A DNA stretch of 64,000 nucleotides from IMG/VR virus record IMGVR_UViG_3300043434_000700, positions 1-64,000 of that record; one strand, given 5' to 3'. The position numbers and the translations under genes are program-made. The stretch comes from a virus. The notes below the pieces were generated by a model that had not been told where the DNA came from, ran no database searches, and was given only the letters and a program-made list of their open reading frames with translations. The number at the start of each line of letters is the position of its first letter. Positions within the stretch are counted from its first letter, which is position 1. Shown here one piece after another: positions 1-7,682 of this stretch.

Positions 1-518
1 ATGTATTGCGGTGTTTCGTAGATGTGTCCATTGCTACGATCTTGTACAAGATACTTGTCTACTACTTGACGCATGCCTGCGTATGTAAAGTCCAAGTCAC
101 GTTGGTGGTTGATATAAACATCAAGTTGGCGCCATTCTGCTTCAGTGTATTGCTCAAGCAATTCGGCATCGTACACACCTGCGGCTACGTTTTTCTTTAC
201 TAGGTCATACAATGGAATGTAATCAAATTGCCCGAATACGATTTTACGAAGACCGTATAGCAATAAACGTGCGGCTGCAAATTGATAGTTTGGCTTTTCT
301 AAACTAACTAAGTCACTTGCACTACGTACAAGAATCTCCTGGATGTCGCCAGTAGTGATGCCATCGTTGAACTGCAAGTCTGCGTTCATTTCGATTTGGC
401 TTACACTAACTCCGGCAAGACCTTCACATGCTTCTTCTACCATCAAGTGGATTTTGTTAATGTCCAACGGCTCTTTGCGCCCGTCTCTTTTAATTACGTT
501 AATTGTTGATTTGCTCAT
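1..518 (-). CDS. nrdA: Ribonucleoside-diphosphate reductase alpha subunit, N-terminal part (runs off the window)
   Basis: Reading leftward from an ATG at 518, 172 codons stay open to the window edge. The product begins with an ATP-cone segment (VIKRDGRKEPLDINKIHLM) and continues through NYQFAAARLLLYGLRK, FTYAGMRQVVDKYLVQD and GHIYETPQ, all characteristic of class I NrdA. The enzyme makes deoxyribonucleotides for phage DNA synthesis and works with an NrdB subunit not in this window. A Shine-Dalgarno AGGAA lies about 6 nt before the ATG. The C-terminal catalytic part is beyond base 1, so completeness cannot be judged. Confidence 0.88.
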   Translation of the reverse strand, partial: MSKSTINVIKRDGRKEPLDINKIHLMVEEACEGLAGVSVSQIEMNADLQFNDGITTGDIQEILVRSASDLVSLEKPNYQFAAARLLLYGLRKIVFGQFDYIPLYDLVKKNVAAGVYDAELLEQYTEAEWRQLDVYINHQRDLDFTYAGMRQVVDKYLVQDRSNGHIYETPQY

Positions 519-599
519 ATTTTCCTTTAATCCAATTTTTGTGTGCGCTGTCTTGGTGCAGTAAGTTCATACTTAACCAGGAACCATGGCGCAATATCT

Positions 600-1046
600 T
601 TATACTTTAACTAGGTTAGCGAGGTCGCTAGGGCCCCATGTTTGTAGAATTTGCATTTTTGCTTCGTCGATGTCGAGTACTTCACCGTCATAATAATTTA
701 ACAGTTTTTTGTTAGGAAGTATTACCAACAAGCGGGGTGTTTCGTCGATTATGGCTAACATAAGCTCACAATCAATTTTGGCTAGCACCATGCTGTAAAA
801 CATACCAAGTCCTTGTGCGCTGGGACAGAATGAACCCGACCCAATTAATGCCCATGGGTCTGGCCAAGTTTCTTGTCTCCAGGGATCGAATGTTTTAGTA
901 ACCATTGGGACAAATTTCCACCAGGTTGCTACTTCTTGATATGCAGAGTTAGTATCAAGATTTGAAAGACTTAGTCTCCAGTCTCTCCATGCTGCCAGTC
1001 TACCTTGTTTGTCAGTAAACCAATGTTCTAAGTTTCTATGTTCCAC
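600..1046 (-). CDS. Hypothetical protein, 148 aa, GTG start
   Basis: I do not recognise this protein. It is rich in tryptophan and aromatic residues (WRDWRLSLSN, WWKFVPMV, DPWALIGSGSFC) with a mixed alpha/beta look and no signal peptide. The start is GTG. Only four bases separate it from an ATAAGTA late-promoter-like box at 1051-1057, so the message may begin at or next to the GTG. No Shine-Dalgarno is visible. It sits between the RecB-like nuclease and nrdA on the same strand, which hints at DNA or nucleotide metabolism only by position. Confidence 0.7.
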   Translation of the reverse strand: MEHRNLEHWFTDKQGRLAAWRDWRLSLSNLDTNSAYQEVATWWKFVPMVTKTFDPWRQETWPDPWALIGSGSFCPSAQGLGMFYSMVLAKIDCELMLAIIDETPRLLVILPNKKLLNYYDGEVLDIDEAKMQILQTWGPSDLANLVKV

Positions 1047-1050
1047 GCGA

Positions 1051-1057
1051 TACTTAT
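1051..1057 (-). promoter_or_regulatory. Late promoter-like box ATAAGTA
   Basis: ATAAGTA on the minus strand, four bases before the GTG of the 148 aa gene. It overlaps the stop codon of the upstream gene. The same box with the same 4-nt spacing occurs before the gene starting at 54142. Confidence 0.5.
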
Positions 1058-1743
1058 GCTAGTTTATAGTACTGTTCTACTCGACGAAGCCATAGATCTG
1101 TATAGCGATCAAAGTCTGCACCTTCTACGATAAATTCCTGATAGATGTTGTCTGCCGAGCACATAAAGATTACACCTTTGCGAATCCGAGTGCCCCATAC
1201 TTCGTTGTGTGCTAGTGCGTATGCCGTGGTTTGAATAAAGTAATCGTCAATCCATTCACGCTTCTTGGGCTTGTTGGTTTGCTTATGGTCCATGATGGCA
1301 TCTTCGCCACTGTGGACTCCAACCAAGTCAGTTGTACCTGCATACAAGCCCGGGCAGTACAGTTGGACTTCGGTGCCCCATACTTCGTTGCAATTCACTA
1401 GGCCTTCGCTAATAATGGTCTGTGCCATTTTGTGACTTTGGATGGAGTATGGATTTGTGCCAGGTGTGCCAGCATCTCCAGTTAGCACATAGTTCTCAAG
1501 CCACTTGTGCATACGAGTGCCACGGCTAGCGGCTTCGGTTGTAATCTCTCGGGCTTTTTGTTCCCCGACGCTCTTACGCCAATTTGCAAGAGCTTGTTTA
1601 GATTCTTCGGATTTAGTTTTGTCTAGAATTGTAGTAACGCTAGGTACTCGTGATCCATCTGGAGTTTCGTATAGACGACTTGCGCCGTCTATTCGATTTA
1701 ATGGTTGGTAGTTGTATTTGGGGTTAAAATTTATCATTGTCAT
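1054..1743 (-). CDS. PD-(D/E)XK nuclease, RecB/Cas4-like
   Basis: The 229 aa protein has the motif order of RecB-family PD-(D/E)XK nucleases: RGTRMHKWLE (H79, E83), E125, TTDLVG (D139), MDHK (D152-x-K154) and QTTAY (Q171, Y175). These would bind metal and cut DNA. The N-terminal VPSVTTIL block is also typical of phage members. It may act as a recombination exonuclease or in host DNA breakdown. A sigma-70 promoter ends two bases before the annotated ATG. A second ATG at 1737 falls almost exactly at the expected transcript start and may be the true, leaderless start. No Shine-Dalgarno is seen. Confidence 0.82.
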   Translation of the reverse strand: MTMINFNPKYNYQPLNRIDGASRLYETPDGSRVPSVTTILDKTKSEESKQALANWRKSVGEQKAREITTEAASRGTRMHKWLENYVLTGDAGTPGTNPYSIQSHKMAQTIISEGLVNCNEVWGTEVQLYCPGLYAGTTDLVGVHSGEDAIMDHKQTNKPKKREWIDDYFIQTTAYALAHNEVWGTRIRKGVIFMCSADNIYQEFIVEGADFDRYTDLWLRRVEQYYKLA

Positions 1744-1745
1744 TT

Positions 1746-1774
1746 ATTATACACAAGCGTATATAATAAGTCAA
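1746..1774 (-). promoter_or_regulatory. Sigma-70 promoter for the RecB-like nuclease
   Basis: TTGACT (1769-1774), 17 bp, TATAAT (1746-1751) on the minus strand. The predicted transcript start lies around 1737-1740, inside the first codons of the nuclease gene, so the mRNA should be leaderless. Confidence 0.75.
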
Positions 1775-1777
1775 TGA

Positions 1778-2125
1778 TTACCAGGCGATTACCCACTGGA
1801 AAGTGGTTTGGCTAGTTGGGTTAATTTGGCGTTCGATTGTGTATCCAAGATCTGTAAAATACTGGATCACTTTAGCCATTTGAAGTCTTAATTGGCGGCT
1901 ATCATTGACACCGGTCCAAGTATTGTAGTACTCGGTTGCTAATGCATAACCAGTGTCAGTTGGATTCTTTGCCATTGTGCTTGTAGTTGATACTGTTACT
2001 TCAACTGCGCCATCTGCCGCCGCCAAAATAACTTCTTCTTCTAAGTCACGGATTTCTCTTAAAACAAAAATATCTTGTAGTGATTTTAAACGTGCTTCTG
2101 ATGCAGTTAACATTACGCGGCTCAT
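1778..2125 (-). CDS. Hypothetical protein, 115 aa
   Basis: Not recognised. The N-terminal half is helical (LTASEARLKSLQDIFVLREIRDLEEEV) and the C-terminus is beta/aromatic (YNTWTGVND...TFQWVIAW). Its ATG overlaps the stop of the preceding gene (ATGA), so it is translationally coupled in the operon starting near 3079. Late expression is implied by the promoter at 3097-3103, which suggests a structural or assembly role. Confidence 0.7.
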   Translation of the reverse strand: MSRVMLTASEARLKSLQDIFVLREIRDLEEEVILAAADGAVEVTVSTTSTMAKNPTDTGYALATEYYNTWTGVNDSRQLRLQMAKVIQYFTDLGYTIERQINPTSQTTFQWVIAW

Positions 2126-2463
2126 AGTCCTAAATCCTTTTTAGCTTGTGCAATTGCATCCTTGCCTACAATTTCTTTGTTCTGTTCTGCTTGATCAACT
2201 GTGTCTGCATTAGGAACTGTGGTCATCATAATTTTATCATTGCTAACATCGGCGACCAAGTCGTTGTTTTTTGCTTTGAATGTTGCGATTAGACCACGGA
2301 TAGCATCAATTTGATTTGATGCGCTAAATCCCATCTTATTAAGACGTTGTACTAACTCTTGCATAGGCAAGGTTGCTACGCCATCGTTTTGACTCTTAAT
2401 TAAGAGCATCTTGACAGCGTTGGCAAAACTTTGATCTACACTAGATAGTTCAAGCAATATCAC
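2122..2463 (-). CDS. Hypothetical protein, 113 aa, GTG start
   Basis: Not recognised. The GTG start lies within the 3-prime end of the upstream gene (14 bp overlap), with GGGAG about 8 nt before it. The protein is mostly helical. Residues about 35-65 (MQELVQRLNKMGFSAS...IDAIRGLIATF) look like a small helix-turn-helix-like bundle, but no assignment is made. It is coupled to genes on both sides. Confidence 0.7.
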   Translation of the reverse strand: MILLELSSVDQSFANAVKMLLIKSQNDGVATLPMQELVQRLNKMGFSASNQIDAIRGLIATFKAKNNDLVADVSNDKIMMTTVPNADTVDQAEQNKEIVGKDAIAQAKKDLGL

Positions 2464-3079
2464 TCTTCATCTCCCTGCCAGTTGGTTCTTCTTCTGGGCC
2501 TGCACTACTTGGGAAAATTGGAGCTTCGCCGCCAGCTTCTTCACCTGGCAAAGAGGCTGGTAAAGCATCGCCTGGGCTTGTTAAGCTAGTGATAGCTGAA
2601 TCAAGCGTGTCTTTAGTTTGCATTAACATGTTAATGGCTTCTTCTAATGCGCCCTTAACTGTTTGTACGTATTGCTCGCCTGTTGCATCGCCGAAACGAG
2701 CTTTGATTTGATCAACCAATGTGATCATGTCTTTACCTAGCATGTCTGCTACGTCTTCGATCATACCTTGGAAGTCTTTGTTCATTGAACGTGCGGCAAT
2801 AATAACTTCTGCTTGATCTAAATCAGCATCGTCTAATTCGCCTTCAAATAAAACTGGATCTACGTTGGCCATTTCTTCGTATACTTCACGTTGCAAAATT
2901 GCACGAGTATACTCTGCACCACCACGGCTTGCTAAAGTATCGATTTCTGATTGAACACGCTCTAGTTGTTCACGTAACATGCGTCCGCCTAGTGGCTTAA
3001 CGTCAATGCTTTCCTTACGCAACGCACGACGAGCTGCCTGTGCTGGCGTAGTTGTTGTTGTAATATCATTAAATTTCAT
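2450..3079 (-). CDS. Hypothetical late protein, 209 aa, helical
   Basis: Not recognised. It starts MKFNDITTTTTP, is predominantly helical with an acidic middle (LFEGELDDADLDQAEVI), and ends in a low-complexity Pro/Glu/Ala tail. A late promoter CTAAATA (3097-3103) and a GGAG Shine-Dalgarno precede the ATG. It is the first gene of a three-gene coupled unit (209, 113, 115 aa), probably a virion component or assembly factor. Confidence 0.72.
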   Translation of the reverse strand: MKFNDITTTTTPAQAARRALRKESIDVKPLGGRMLREQLERVQSEIDTLASRGGAEYTRAILQREVYEEMANVDPVLFEGELDDADLDQAEVIIAARSMNKDFQGMIEDVADMLGKDMITLVDQIKARFGDATGEQYVQTVKGALEEAINMLMQTKDTLDSAITSLTSPGDALPASLPGEEAGGEAPIFPSSAGPEEEPTGREMKSDIA

Positions 3080-3096
3080 AATGGTCTCCGATACTT

Positions 3097-3103
3097 TATT
3101 TAG
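3097..3103 (-). promoter_or_regulatory. Late promoter CTAAATA
   Basis: CTAAATA on the minus strand followed by a leader with GGAG before the ATG at 3079. It overlaps the stop codon of the 91 aa gene. Confidence 0.6.
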
Positions 3104-3375
3104 TGTTTTGGCTTGCTCATTTTGTTCATTCTAGCCACACGTCTGCTGACTTGATTGAACTTTTTAGTTCTGCGGCTTCGCATTTTGAATCTGGTTTTGA
3201 ATTTAGCTTTTAAGCGTTTAAATCTGATACGCTTTTTGATGTCAATACGTTTGCTACATGTACTTGCCGCGCTAACGACTCGCCCTTTTTTAACTCCGGT
3301 TGTGCAACGAACTTTACGTTTAATTCGTTTACCAGAACGGGCCCATACTATTTTAGCTTCGACAACGATTTGCAT
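3100..3375 (-). CDS. Small very basic protein, 91 aa
   Basis: About one third of residues are Lys or Arg (GKRIKRKVRCTTGVKKGRVV, KKRIRFKRLKAKFKTRFKMR). The pattern K-x-VWAR-x-GK near the N-terminus, followed by repeated basic blocks, resembles a small conserved protein of T4-like phages whose function I do not know. The charge suggests binding to DNA or to the acidic prohead core. Its ATG lies one base after the stop of the 98 aa gene. Confidence 0.72.
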   Translation of the reverse strand: MQIVVEAKIVWARSGKRIKRKVRCTTGVKKGRVVSAASTCSKRIDIKKRIRFKRLKAKFKTRFKMRSRRTKKFNQVSRRVARMNKMSKPKH

Positions 3376-3376
3376 G

Positions 3377-3673
3377 TTATTTTGGAAGGTGTGTAATCAC
3401 ATACCCTAGCATTGCCAACAGGCCCACAACAACTGTTGCAGTAGATGTGACCATAATTTTAAACTTTTCATCTTTAGCGTTACTTAATAAAGTCTTAATT
3501 TCGCTAAGATTTTTTTGATTATCCGTCTTAAATGACGCAAAATCTGTATGGATCTGATCTAATCGATCTTCAACGAATCCAATCTTTTCTTCTAAACGCT
3601 TATAACGCTCAGCACACAATTCTACGTGTAGCTCTAAGCTAGTCTGCTCTGTAATCGGTCTATCGGCTGCCAT
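3377..3673 (-). CDS. Small membrane protein with coiled coil, 98 aa (XhlA-like topology)
   Basis: Residues about 12-60 form a charged coiled coil (YKRLEEKIGFVEDRLDQI...NLSEIKTLLS). A single transmembrane helix follows near the C-terminus (about 73-95, IMVTSTATVVVGLLAMLGYVI). This topology matches haemolysin XhlA-type phage membrane proteins that assist lysis, but the match is by architecture only. It lies just downstream of a terminator and upstream of the basic 91 aa gene. Confidence 0.72.
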   Translation of the reverse strand: MAADRPITEQTSLELHVELCAERYKRLEEKIGFVEDRLDQIHTDFASFKTDNQKNLSEIKTLLSNAKDEKFKIMVTSTATVVVGLLAMLGYVITHLPK

Positions 3674-3683
3674 TTTAGCTATC

Positions 3684-3733
3684 CCGTAAAAAAACTACTC
3701 ACATGACTCGAGTCTGTAAGTAAAGTTGTGAGT
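3684..3733 (-). terminator. Rho-independent terminator
   Basis: On the minus strand ACTCACA (3727-3733) pairs with TGTGAGT (3697-3703), followed by AG and a run of seven T. The loop holds the 10-bp palindrome GACTCGAGTC (3705-3714), which may form a second hairpin. It closes the operon of 7638-3792. Confidence 0.65.
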
Positions 3734-3791
3734 AAAAATGAGCCTAGGTGAGTGATTACAACGATTGTTTATATAGTTATATTTAGCACGA

Positions 3792-4220
3792 TTAGAAAGA
3801 ATCGTGTCGGATGTAAAACGTATTTTTGTCGGGACCAGATGTAATGAGCTTGCCATCTAATGCGGCTGTTTCAGTTAGGCCTGTAATTGCGGTATTACCA
3901 ACTGAATCAGCTGTTAATGTTTCTTCTGTCATTTGGCCAACACGTTCAGCGATCCACTTTAGGCACCATACGCGATGTATGCCTTTGATGTTTTCTCCAA
4001 ATAAGCTATCGCTAACGTCCTGTTGATCGATACACTCAACTCCAGCAAGCAATGGCTGGCCACGACTTGCAATAATATTCATCAATGTAGCCAAATTGCT
4101 ACGACTGCTGTTGCTACTTGGCCCAATGTCATACAGTGTCCAGGCTGTAAAGAACTCTGGATCAGCACCCATGTGCGCACCGGGAATCATCCAGGATTTC
4201 TTATCTTCTCTTTTTTGCAT
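3792..4220 (-). CDS. Hypothetical late protein, 142 aa
   Basis: Not recognised. It contains SWMIPGAHMGADPEFFTAW, a serine-rich stretch and HRVWCLKWIAERVGQM. Its ATG overlaps the stop of the 258 aa gene (TAATG), so it is coupled and is the last gene of the operon that begins at 7638. A terminator follows. Confidence 0.68.
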   Translation of the reverse strand: MQKREDKKSWMIPGAHMGADPEFFTAWTLYDIGPSSNSSRSNLATLMNIIASRGQPLLAGVECIDQQDVSDSLFGENIKGIHRVWCLKWIAERVGQMTEETLTADSVGNTAITGLTETAALDGKLITSGPDKNTFYIRHDSF

Positions 4221-4996
4221 TATTTTATTGTAGCAATGGCCCGACCAATTGCGTATCCTGTCAATCCGGCAGCACCTACTTTGGCTACGCTCTTTAAAAA
4301 GCCGTCGCCTGAACGAGAACCAGCAATAGCTCCAGCGCCTAGCGCCGCAAGCTCTGCGTTACCTGCGTCTGTAATTTCGTAACCTTTGTTTCTTGACAAC
4401 ACATCTAATACTGGTAATAGCTCACTGCGTTTACCTCTTATGCGATAGTATTGTAATAATCTTGTCACGCATAGTTCTCGCTGATGAGTTGTAAGGTTTT
4501 CCCAGTCTGTGATTAATCTACGCAAACTTTTGTAATTGCTTACATCAATACCCATTTGGCCTTCCAATCTATACATTAGTCGTACTGCTGTAATTCGATC
4601 TAATGTGCCATTGGCGATTCCATGTAGGAACTGCTTTACTAATTTAGTGTTGGCACGAAGCTGTTTGGCTAGTACTAAGTTCTGATCATGTGCTTTTAGC
4701 TGTTGGGCAGTGCCACCTGTTGGGTTAAACAAGATGTGCAAGCCTTGGTATAAGTCTGTGCCGCTGATTCTTGGTGCAGTGAAGTTGCCAAATGCCAAAG
4801 TACGTTGTGCATAGTCTTTGGCAAAAGGTGCTGTTTCAAACTCCTTGCTTAACATGTAAAGAGTTAGCATGTTTAGAAACACGCTGTCTACTGTGTCACG
4901 CAATGTTAGCTGGCCAAGGTGCGTATTACGAAACATCTTGCTTTCGTTACAGTTTTCAAGAATAAAACTAAAACTGTTGTCTTGATTGTCTTCCAT
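4220..4996 (-). CDS. Hypothetical late protein, 258 aa, possible capsid-internal protein
   Basis: Not recognised. The N-terminus has FILE-N (residues 11-15), which fits the (L/I)-x-E cleavage rule of the gp21-type prohead protease. The middle is helical. The C-terminus (about 215-258, AELAALGAGAIAG...KVGAAGLTGYAIGRAI) is glycine/alanine-rich and could insert into membranes. It belongs to a late operon with two other proteins carrying similar putative processing sites. A role as an ejected internal protein is inference. Confidence 0.7.
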   Translation of the reverse strand: MEDNQDNSFSFILENCNESKMFRNTHLGQLTLRDTVDSVFLNMLTLYMLSKEFETAPFAKDYAQRTLAFGNFTAPRISGTDLYQGLHILFNPTGGTAQQLKAHDQNLVLAKQLRANTKLVKQFLHGIANGTLDRITAVRLMYRLEGQMGIDVSNYKSLRRLITDWENLTTHQRELCVTRLLQYYRIRGKRSELLPVLDVLSRNKGYEITDAGNAELAALGAGAIAGSRSGDGFLKSVAKVGAAGLTGYAIGRAIATIK

Positions 4997-4997
4997 A

Positions 4998-6188
4998 TTA
5001 CTTGTCCTTGTCTTTCATGAACACAGGGCGGTTGACTAATTTAATCTTGCCGTGTGGCGTAGCTGAAACAAAGCCTTCGTGCCCTGCGCCTGTTTGTACA
5101 CTGCTAGTATCAGCACCAACGTGCTTGTCTAGTTGATCTTTAATTTTGTGCTTGATAACTGTAATGCCAGCAACGATATCCCACGCTGTCTGGAATGGAG
5201 CCTTAAATTGGTTGATGTGTGCTTCGACGTTGGCTTGCTTGTTAGCCGACAAGCCGCTTGGACCTTTTAGCCAAGCCATAAACTCGTTTGCAACTGCTTT
5301 ACCGTTTGTGATTTCCTGACCGCTTCGTGCTTTAAAGTTAACAAAGCTCTTGAAGATGTCTGGTAAGTTAGAAATCTTTAATGCACCAATGGCAAACGGA
5401 TCTAACATGTCGTCAATCTTAGCGGCTGCTGGACTGTTAATAAGTGCTTGCACTTTCTTAATGTCTGCGGCAGGTAATTTAACAGTGTGTTCTTGCGTTA
5501 AGTTAGTTGATGGGCCAAATACTACTAGGCCAGGAACAGATTTAATACCAACTGCATCTGGAGATGTTGGCGTTGGTTCGGCTGTAGCAGAAGCGGCTTC
5601 ATCAGCAGAGTCGTACATACCATGTACTGCAATGCCAGCACGGCTACGAACAATCTTCTTACCAACTTCACTGGTCTTGTCAATGTGATATTCAACCTTG
5701 TTTGGTTTAAAATTTACTCGCGCATCGTCAATAGTTAAGTCTTGTGCTTTCATCCAAAGCATATCACCTTGGAACATCTTGCCTGCTGTCTTAACAGGAG
5801 TAGCACGTTTTAACAAGTCATACATACCACCAAAGTGTGCGGCATATTCTGCACGACCCGGGCTGTCTGGCTTACGATTATAAATCATTGCAGACACTTC
5901 TTCTGCGCTTGTTGGGCGACCATCATACTTCTTGGCACCAATGCCTGCTTTGTCTGTTACGATGAATGTGTTCTTATCTAGCCAGCCAAAGATAACTGCC
6001 GGGCTACCGTCCCACTTGATCGTTGTTGTGTCATGATGTGACTGAGCCGCATGTGTTAGTGCAGTTAGCGCACGTTGAGCACCTTCAATACCGTTTTCAT
6101 CAAACATGATATCTTCTGGGTGATCGATTCGAGCTTTTGCTTCGGTGAGCTTACGCTTATGATTTTGTGTTACTTCGAATATTTTCAT
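4998..6188 (-). CDS. Nucleotidyltransferase/ligase-like protein, putative capsid cargo, 396 aa
   Basis: The sequence holds, in order, the motifs of covalent nucleotidyltransferases (DNA/RNA ligases): motif I TIKWDGSPA with K58, D60 and G61; a motif III-like FQGDM at 139-143; motif IV GHEGFV with E371; and motif V KIK at 381-383. About 220 residues separate motifs III and IV, more than in simple ligases. The N-terminus MKIFEVTQNHKRKLTE-A resembles a T4 capsid-targeting peptide with an LTE cleavage site. Its ATG overlaps the upstream stop (ATGA), and expression is late through the operon promoter at 7647. It may be an AMP-transferring enzyme packaged in the head. The substrate is unknown. Confidence 0.75.
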   Translation of the reverse strand: MKIFEVTQNHKRKLTEAKARIDHPEDIMFDENGIEGAQRALTALTHAAQSHHDTTTIKWDGSPAVIFGWLDKNTFIVTDKAGIGAKKYDGRPTSAEEVSAMIYNRKPDSPGRAEYAAHFGGMYDLLKRATPVKTAGKMFQGDMLWMKAQDLTIDDARVNFKPNKVEYHIDKTSEVGKKIVRSRAGIAVHGMYDSADEAASATAEPTPTSPDAVGIKSVPGLVVFGPSTNLTQEHTVKLPAADIKKVQALINSPAAAKIDDMLDPFAIGALKISNLPDIFKSFVNFKARSGQEITNGKAVANEFMAWLKGPSGLSANKQANVEAHINQFKAPFQTAWDIVAGITVIKHKIKDQLDKHVGADTSSVQTGAGHEGFVSATPHGKIKLVNRPVFMKDKDK

Positions 6189-7390
6189 GGTAATGGATTC
6201 GCTCTCAAATACTCGTCATGAGCCTTTGTATATTCTGCGTTTTGTCTTGCAACAAATGCGGCATCACTTTCTGCTGGCGTCTTTGTAACTGCTCGTCTTG
6301 CTCTCTCGCCTTCATCGTGTGCCTTGTCAAATAACTCGTCTGTGTTTACAGTTGTACCTGGAGTTGTAGGGGCCGTTGCTTGCTGTTCAAAATTCATACT
6401 TTTAATTTTGGCATGTACAGCTCGTGCCCACTCTTTGTAAATCTCAAATGCTTTTGCTCTTGGCGGCTGTTCTGCTACCGCAATCTGCAACCACGCTTTA
6501 AATTGTTCTTCAATTAGCTCCTCGGCTTTATTAACTACTGAATTAACTGCCGCAGGGTCAACATCAGAACTATGTCCAGATAGCAATCTTGTTAGTGTTT
6601 GATTGCTTACCAACAACGGTGGGCTTGCTAGCATCGCTTGCATTTGTTCTGTAGACAAATTCAAATACTTTTTCTGAATACCAGTTTGTCCTGTAATCAT
6701 GCTAATCAACACAAGTTCTTCTAAGTTGTCTCTTAGATCAACGTTTGGATTCAATGATCTTAAATCAGGACTTTGTTGTGAGAATAAAACTTTGTCAAGT
6801 TGTGCGCTTGCAGTCTTAAAATTTTCTAATGCGTCTGGATCAACTTCTGCTGTTTCAGCGTCCTCTTGTTGGGTTTGGATAAAAATAACTGTAGCGGCTA
6901 CAATCATTGATATAGCATTTAGTGCAGGCTCAACTTCCATGCCAATAGAAGCACTACCAGTACCACCAAGAATAGCATCAAACAATAATTTAATTTCGTT
7001 GTTAGCACCAACATTACTTGACAATACTAAGCGTTCAATGTCAGCACGATTGGATTTAATAGTAGGGCCAACTTGTGCAATATCAACTTGAAGTTGATCA
7101 GTAGCCGCAACTTTATCAGCTGCCGCCAGTGTCTGCTGATACATCATTTTTACTGGTAGAGGTACAGAACCAGAATCGATTTGGGCTAGCTGATTACCTA
7201 AACGTTGCATAACACGCGGTCTTGTGGTATTTGTAATAGCATCTGCAAACTTACGCAAAGCCGCATTGCTACCACGCAAGGCACGAATGATACCAGTTGG
7301 GCCATCGCCGCCGGCCATACTAGTTACTTTAGAAACTAAATTATCTAAGAACCCTTCATCTAATTGACGCTGTAGGTCATTAACTTTCAT
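6185..7390 (-). CDS. Hypothetical late protein, 401 aa, putative capsid-internal protein
   Basis: No known enzyme motif was found. The N-terminus MKVNDLQRQLDE-G carries an (L/I)-x-E site (LDE, residues 10-12) expected for gp21-like cleavage. The body is helical, with an Ala-rich hydrophobic stretch (about 160-173, NAISMIVAATVIFI) that may be membrane-interacting. It is coupled on both sides (ATGA overlaps) to the 83 aa and ligase-like genes. Confidence 0.72.
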   Translation of the reverse strand: MKVNDLQRQLDEGFLDNLVSKVTSMAGGDGPTGIIRALRGSNAALRKFADAITNTTRPRVMQRLGNQLAQIDSGSVPLPVKMMYQQTLAAADKVAATDQLQVDIAQVGPTIKSNRADIERLVLSSNVGANNEIKLLFDAILGGTGSASIGMEVEPALNAISMIVAATVIFIQTQQEDAETAEVDPDALENFKTASAQLDKVLFSQQSPDLRSLNPNVDLRDNLEELVLISMITGQTGIQKKYLNLSTEQMQAMLASPPLLVSNQTLTRLLSGHSSDVDPAAVNSVVNKAEELIEEQFKAWLQIAVAEQPPRAKAFEIYKEWARAVHAKIKSMNFEQQATAPTTPGTTVNTDELFDKAHDEGERARRAVTKTPAESDAAFVARQNAEYTKAHDEYLRANPLP

Positions 7391-7638
7391 TGCTCGTTTT
7401 CCTTAATTGCTCTTACACCTCGAGCAAACTTAGCAGGGTCGCCATTTTTAATGGCTAGTTGCAATCTTCGTACTAGCTCTTCGGCCTGGTGCGGTGGATA
7501 GTTAGTTTGTATAATTTCGACTAGATTGATAACACGGGCAATGGCCTGCGTTGCTAGTCCCTCAACAAGCAAATGCTTGTCTTGCTGTGGTACTAGACCT
7601 GTTATTTCTTCTAGGATGCTACGAGTTTGTTTACGCAT
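7387..7638 (-). CDS. Hypothetical late protein, 83 aa
   Basis: Not recognised; helical and basic. The N-terminus MRKQTRSILEE contains ILE and LEE, possible prohead-protease sites. First gene of the late operon 7638-3792, downstream of a bidirectional late promoter at 7647-7660. Its stop overlaps the next start (ATGA). Confidence 0.68.
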   Translation of the reverse strand: MRKQTRSILEEITGLVPQQDKHLLVEGLATQAIARVINLVEIIQTNYPPHQAEELVRRLQLAIKNGDPAKFARGVRAIKENEQ

Positions 7639-7646
7639 GATTAATA

Positions 7647-7660
7647 TATTTAGCTAAATA
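7647..7660. promoter_or_regulatory. Bidirectional late promoter, perfect 14-bp palindrome TATTTAGCTAAATA
   Basis: CTAAATA on the minus strand (7647-7653) abuts CTAAATA on the plus strand (7654-7660). One copy serves the leftward operon (ATG at 7638), the other the rightward gene at 7683, which has an AGGAG Shine-Dalgarno. Confidence 0.65.
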
Positions 7661-7682
7661 AAGTTAATAGGAGACCCTGAAA

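Noticed and set aside
343-564. Plus-strand ORF of 73 codons at the left edge
   Set aside because: It lies antisense to nrdA, which gives a clear protein match on the minus strand.
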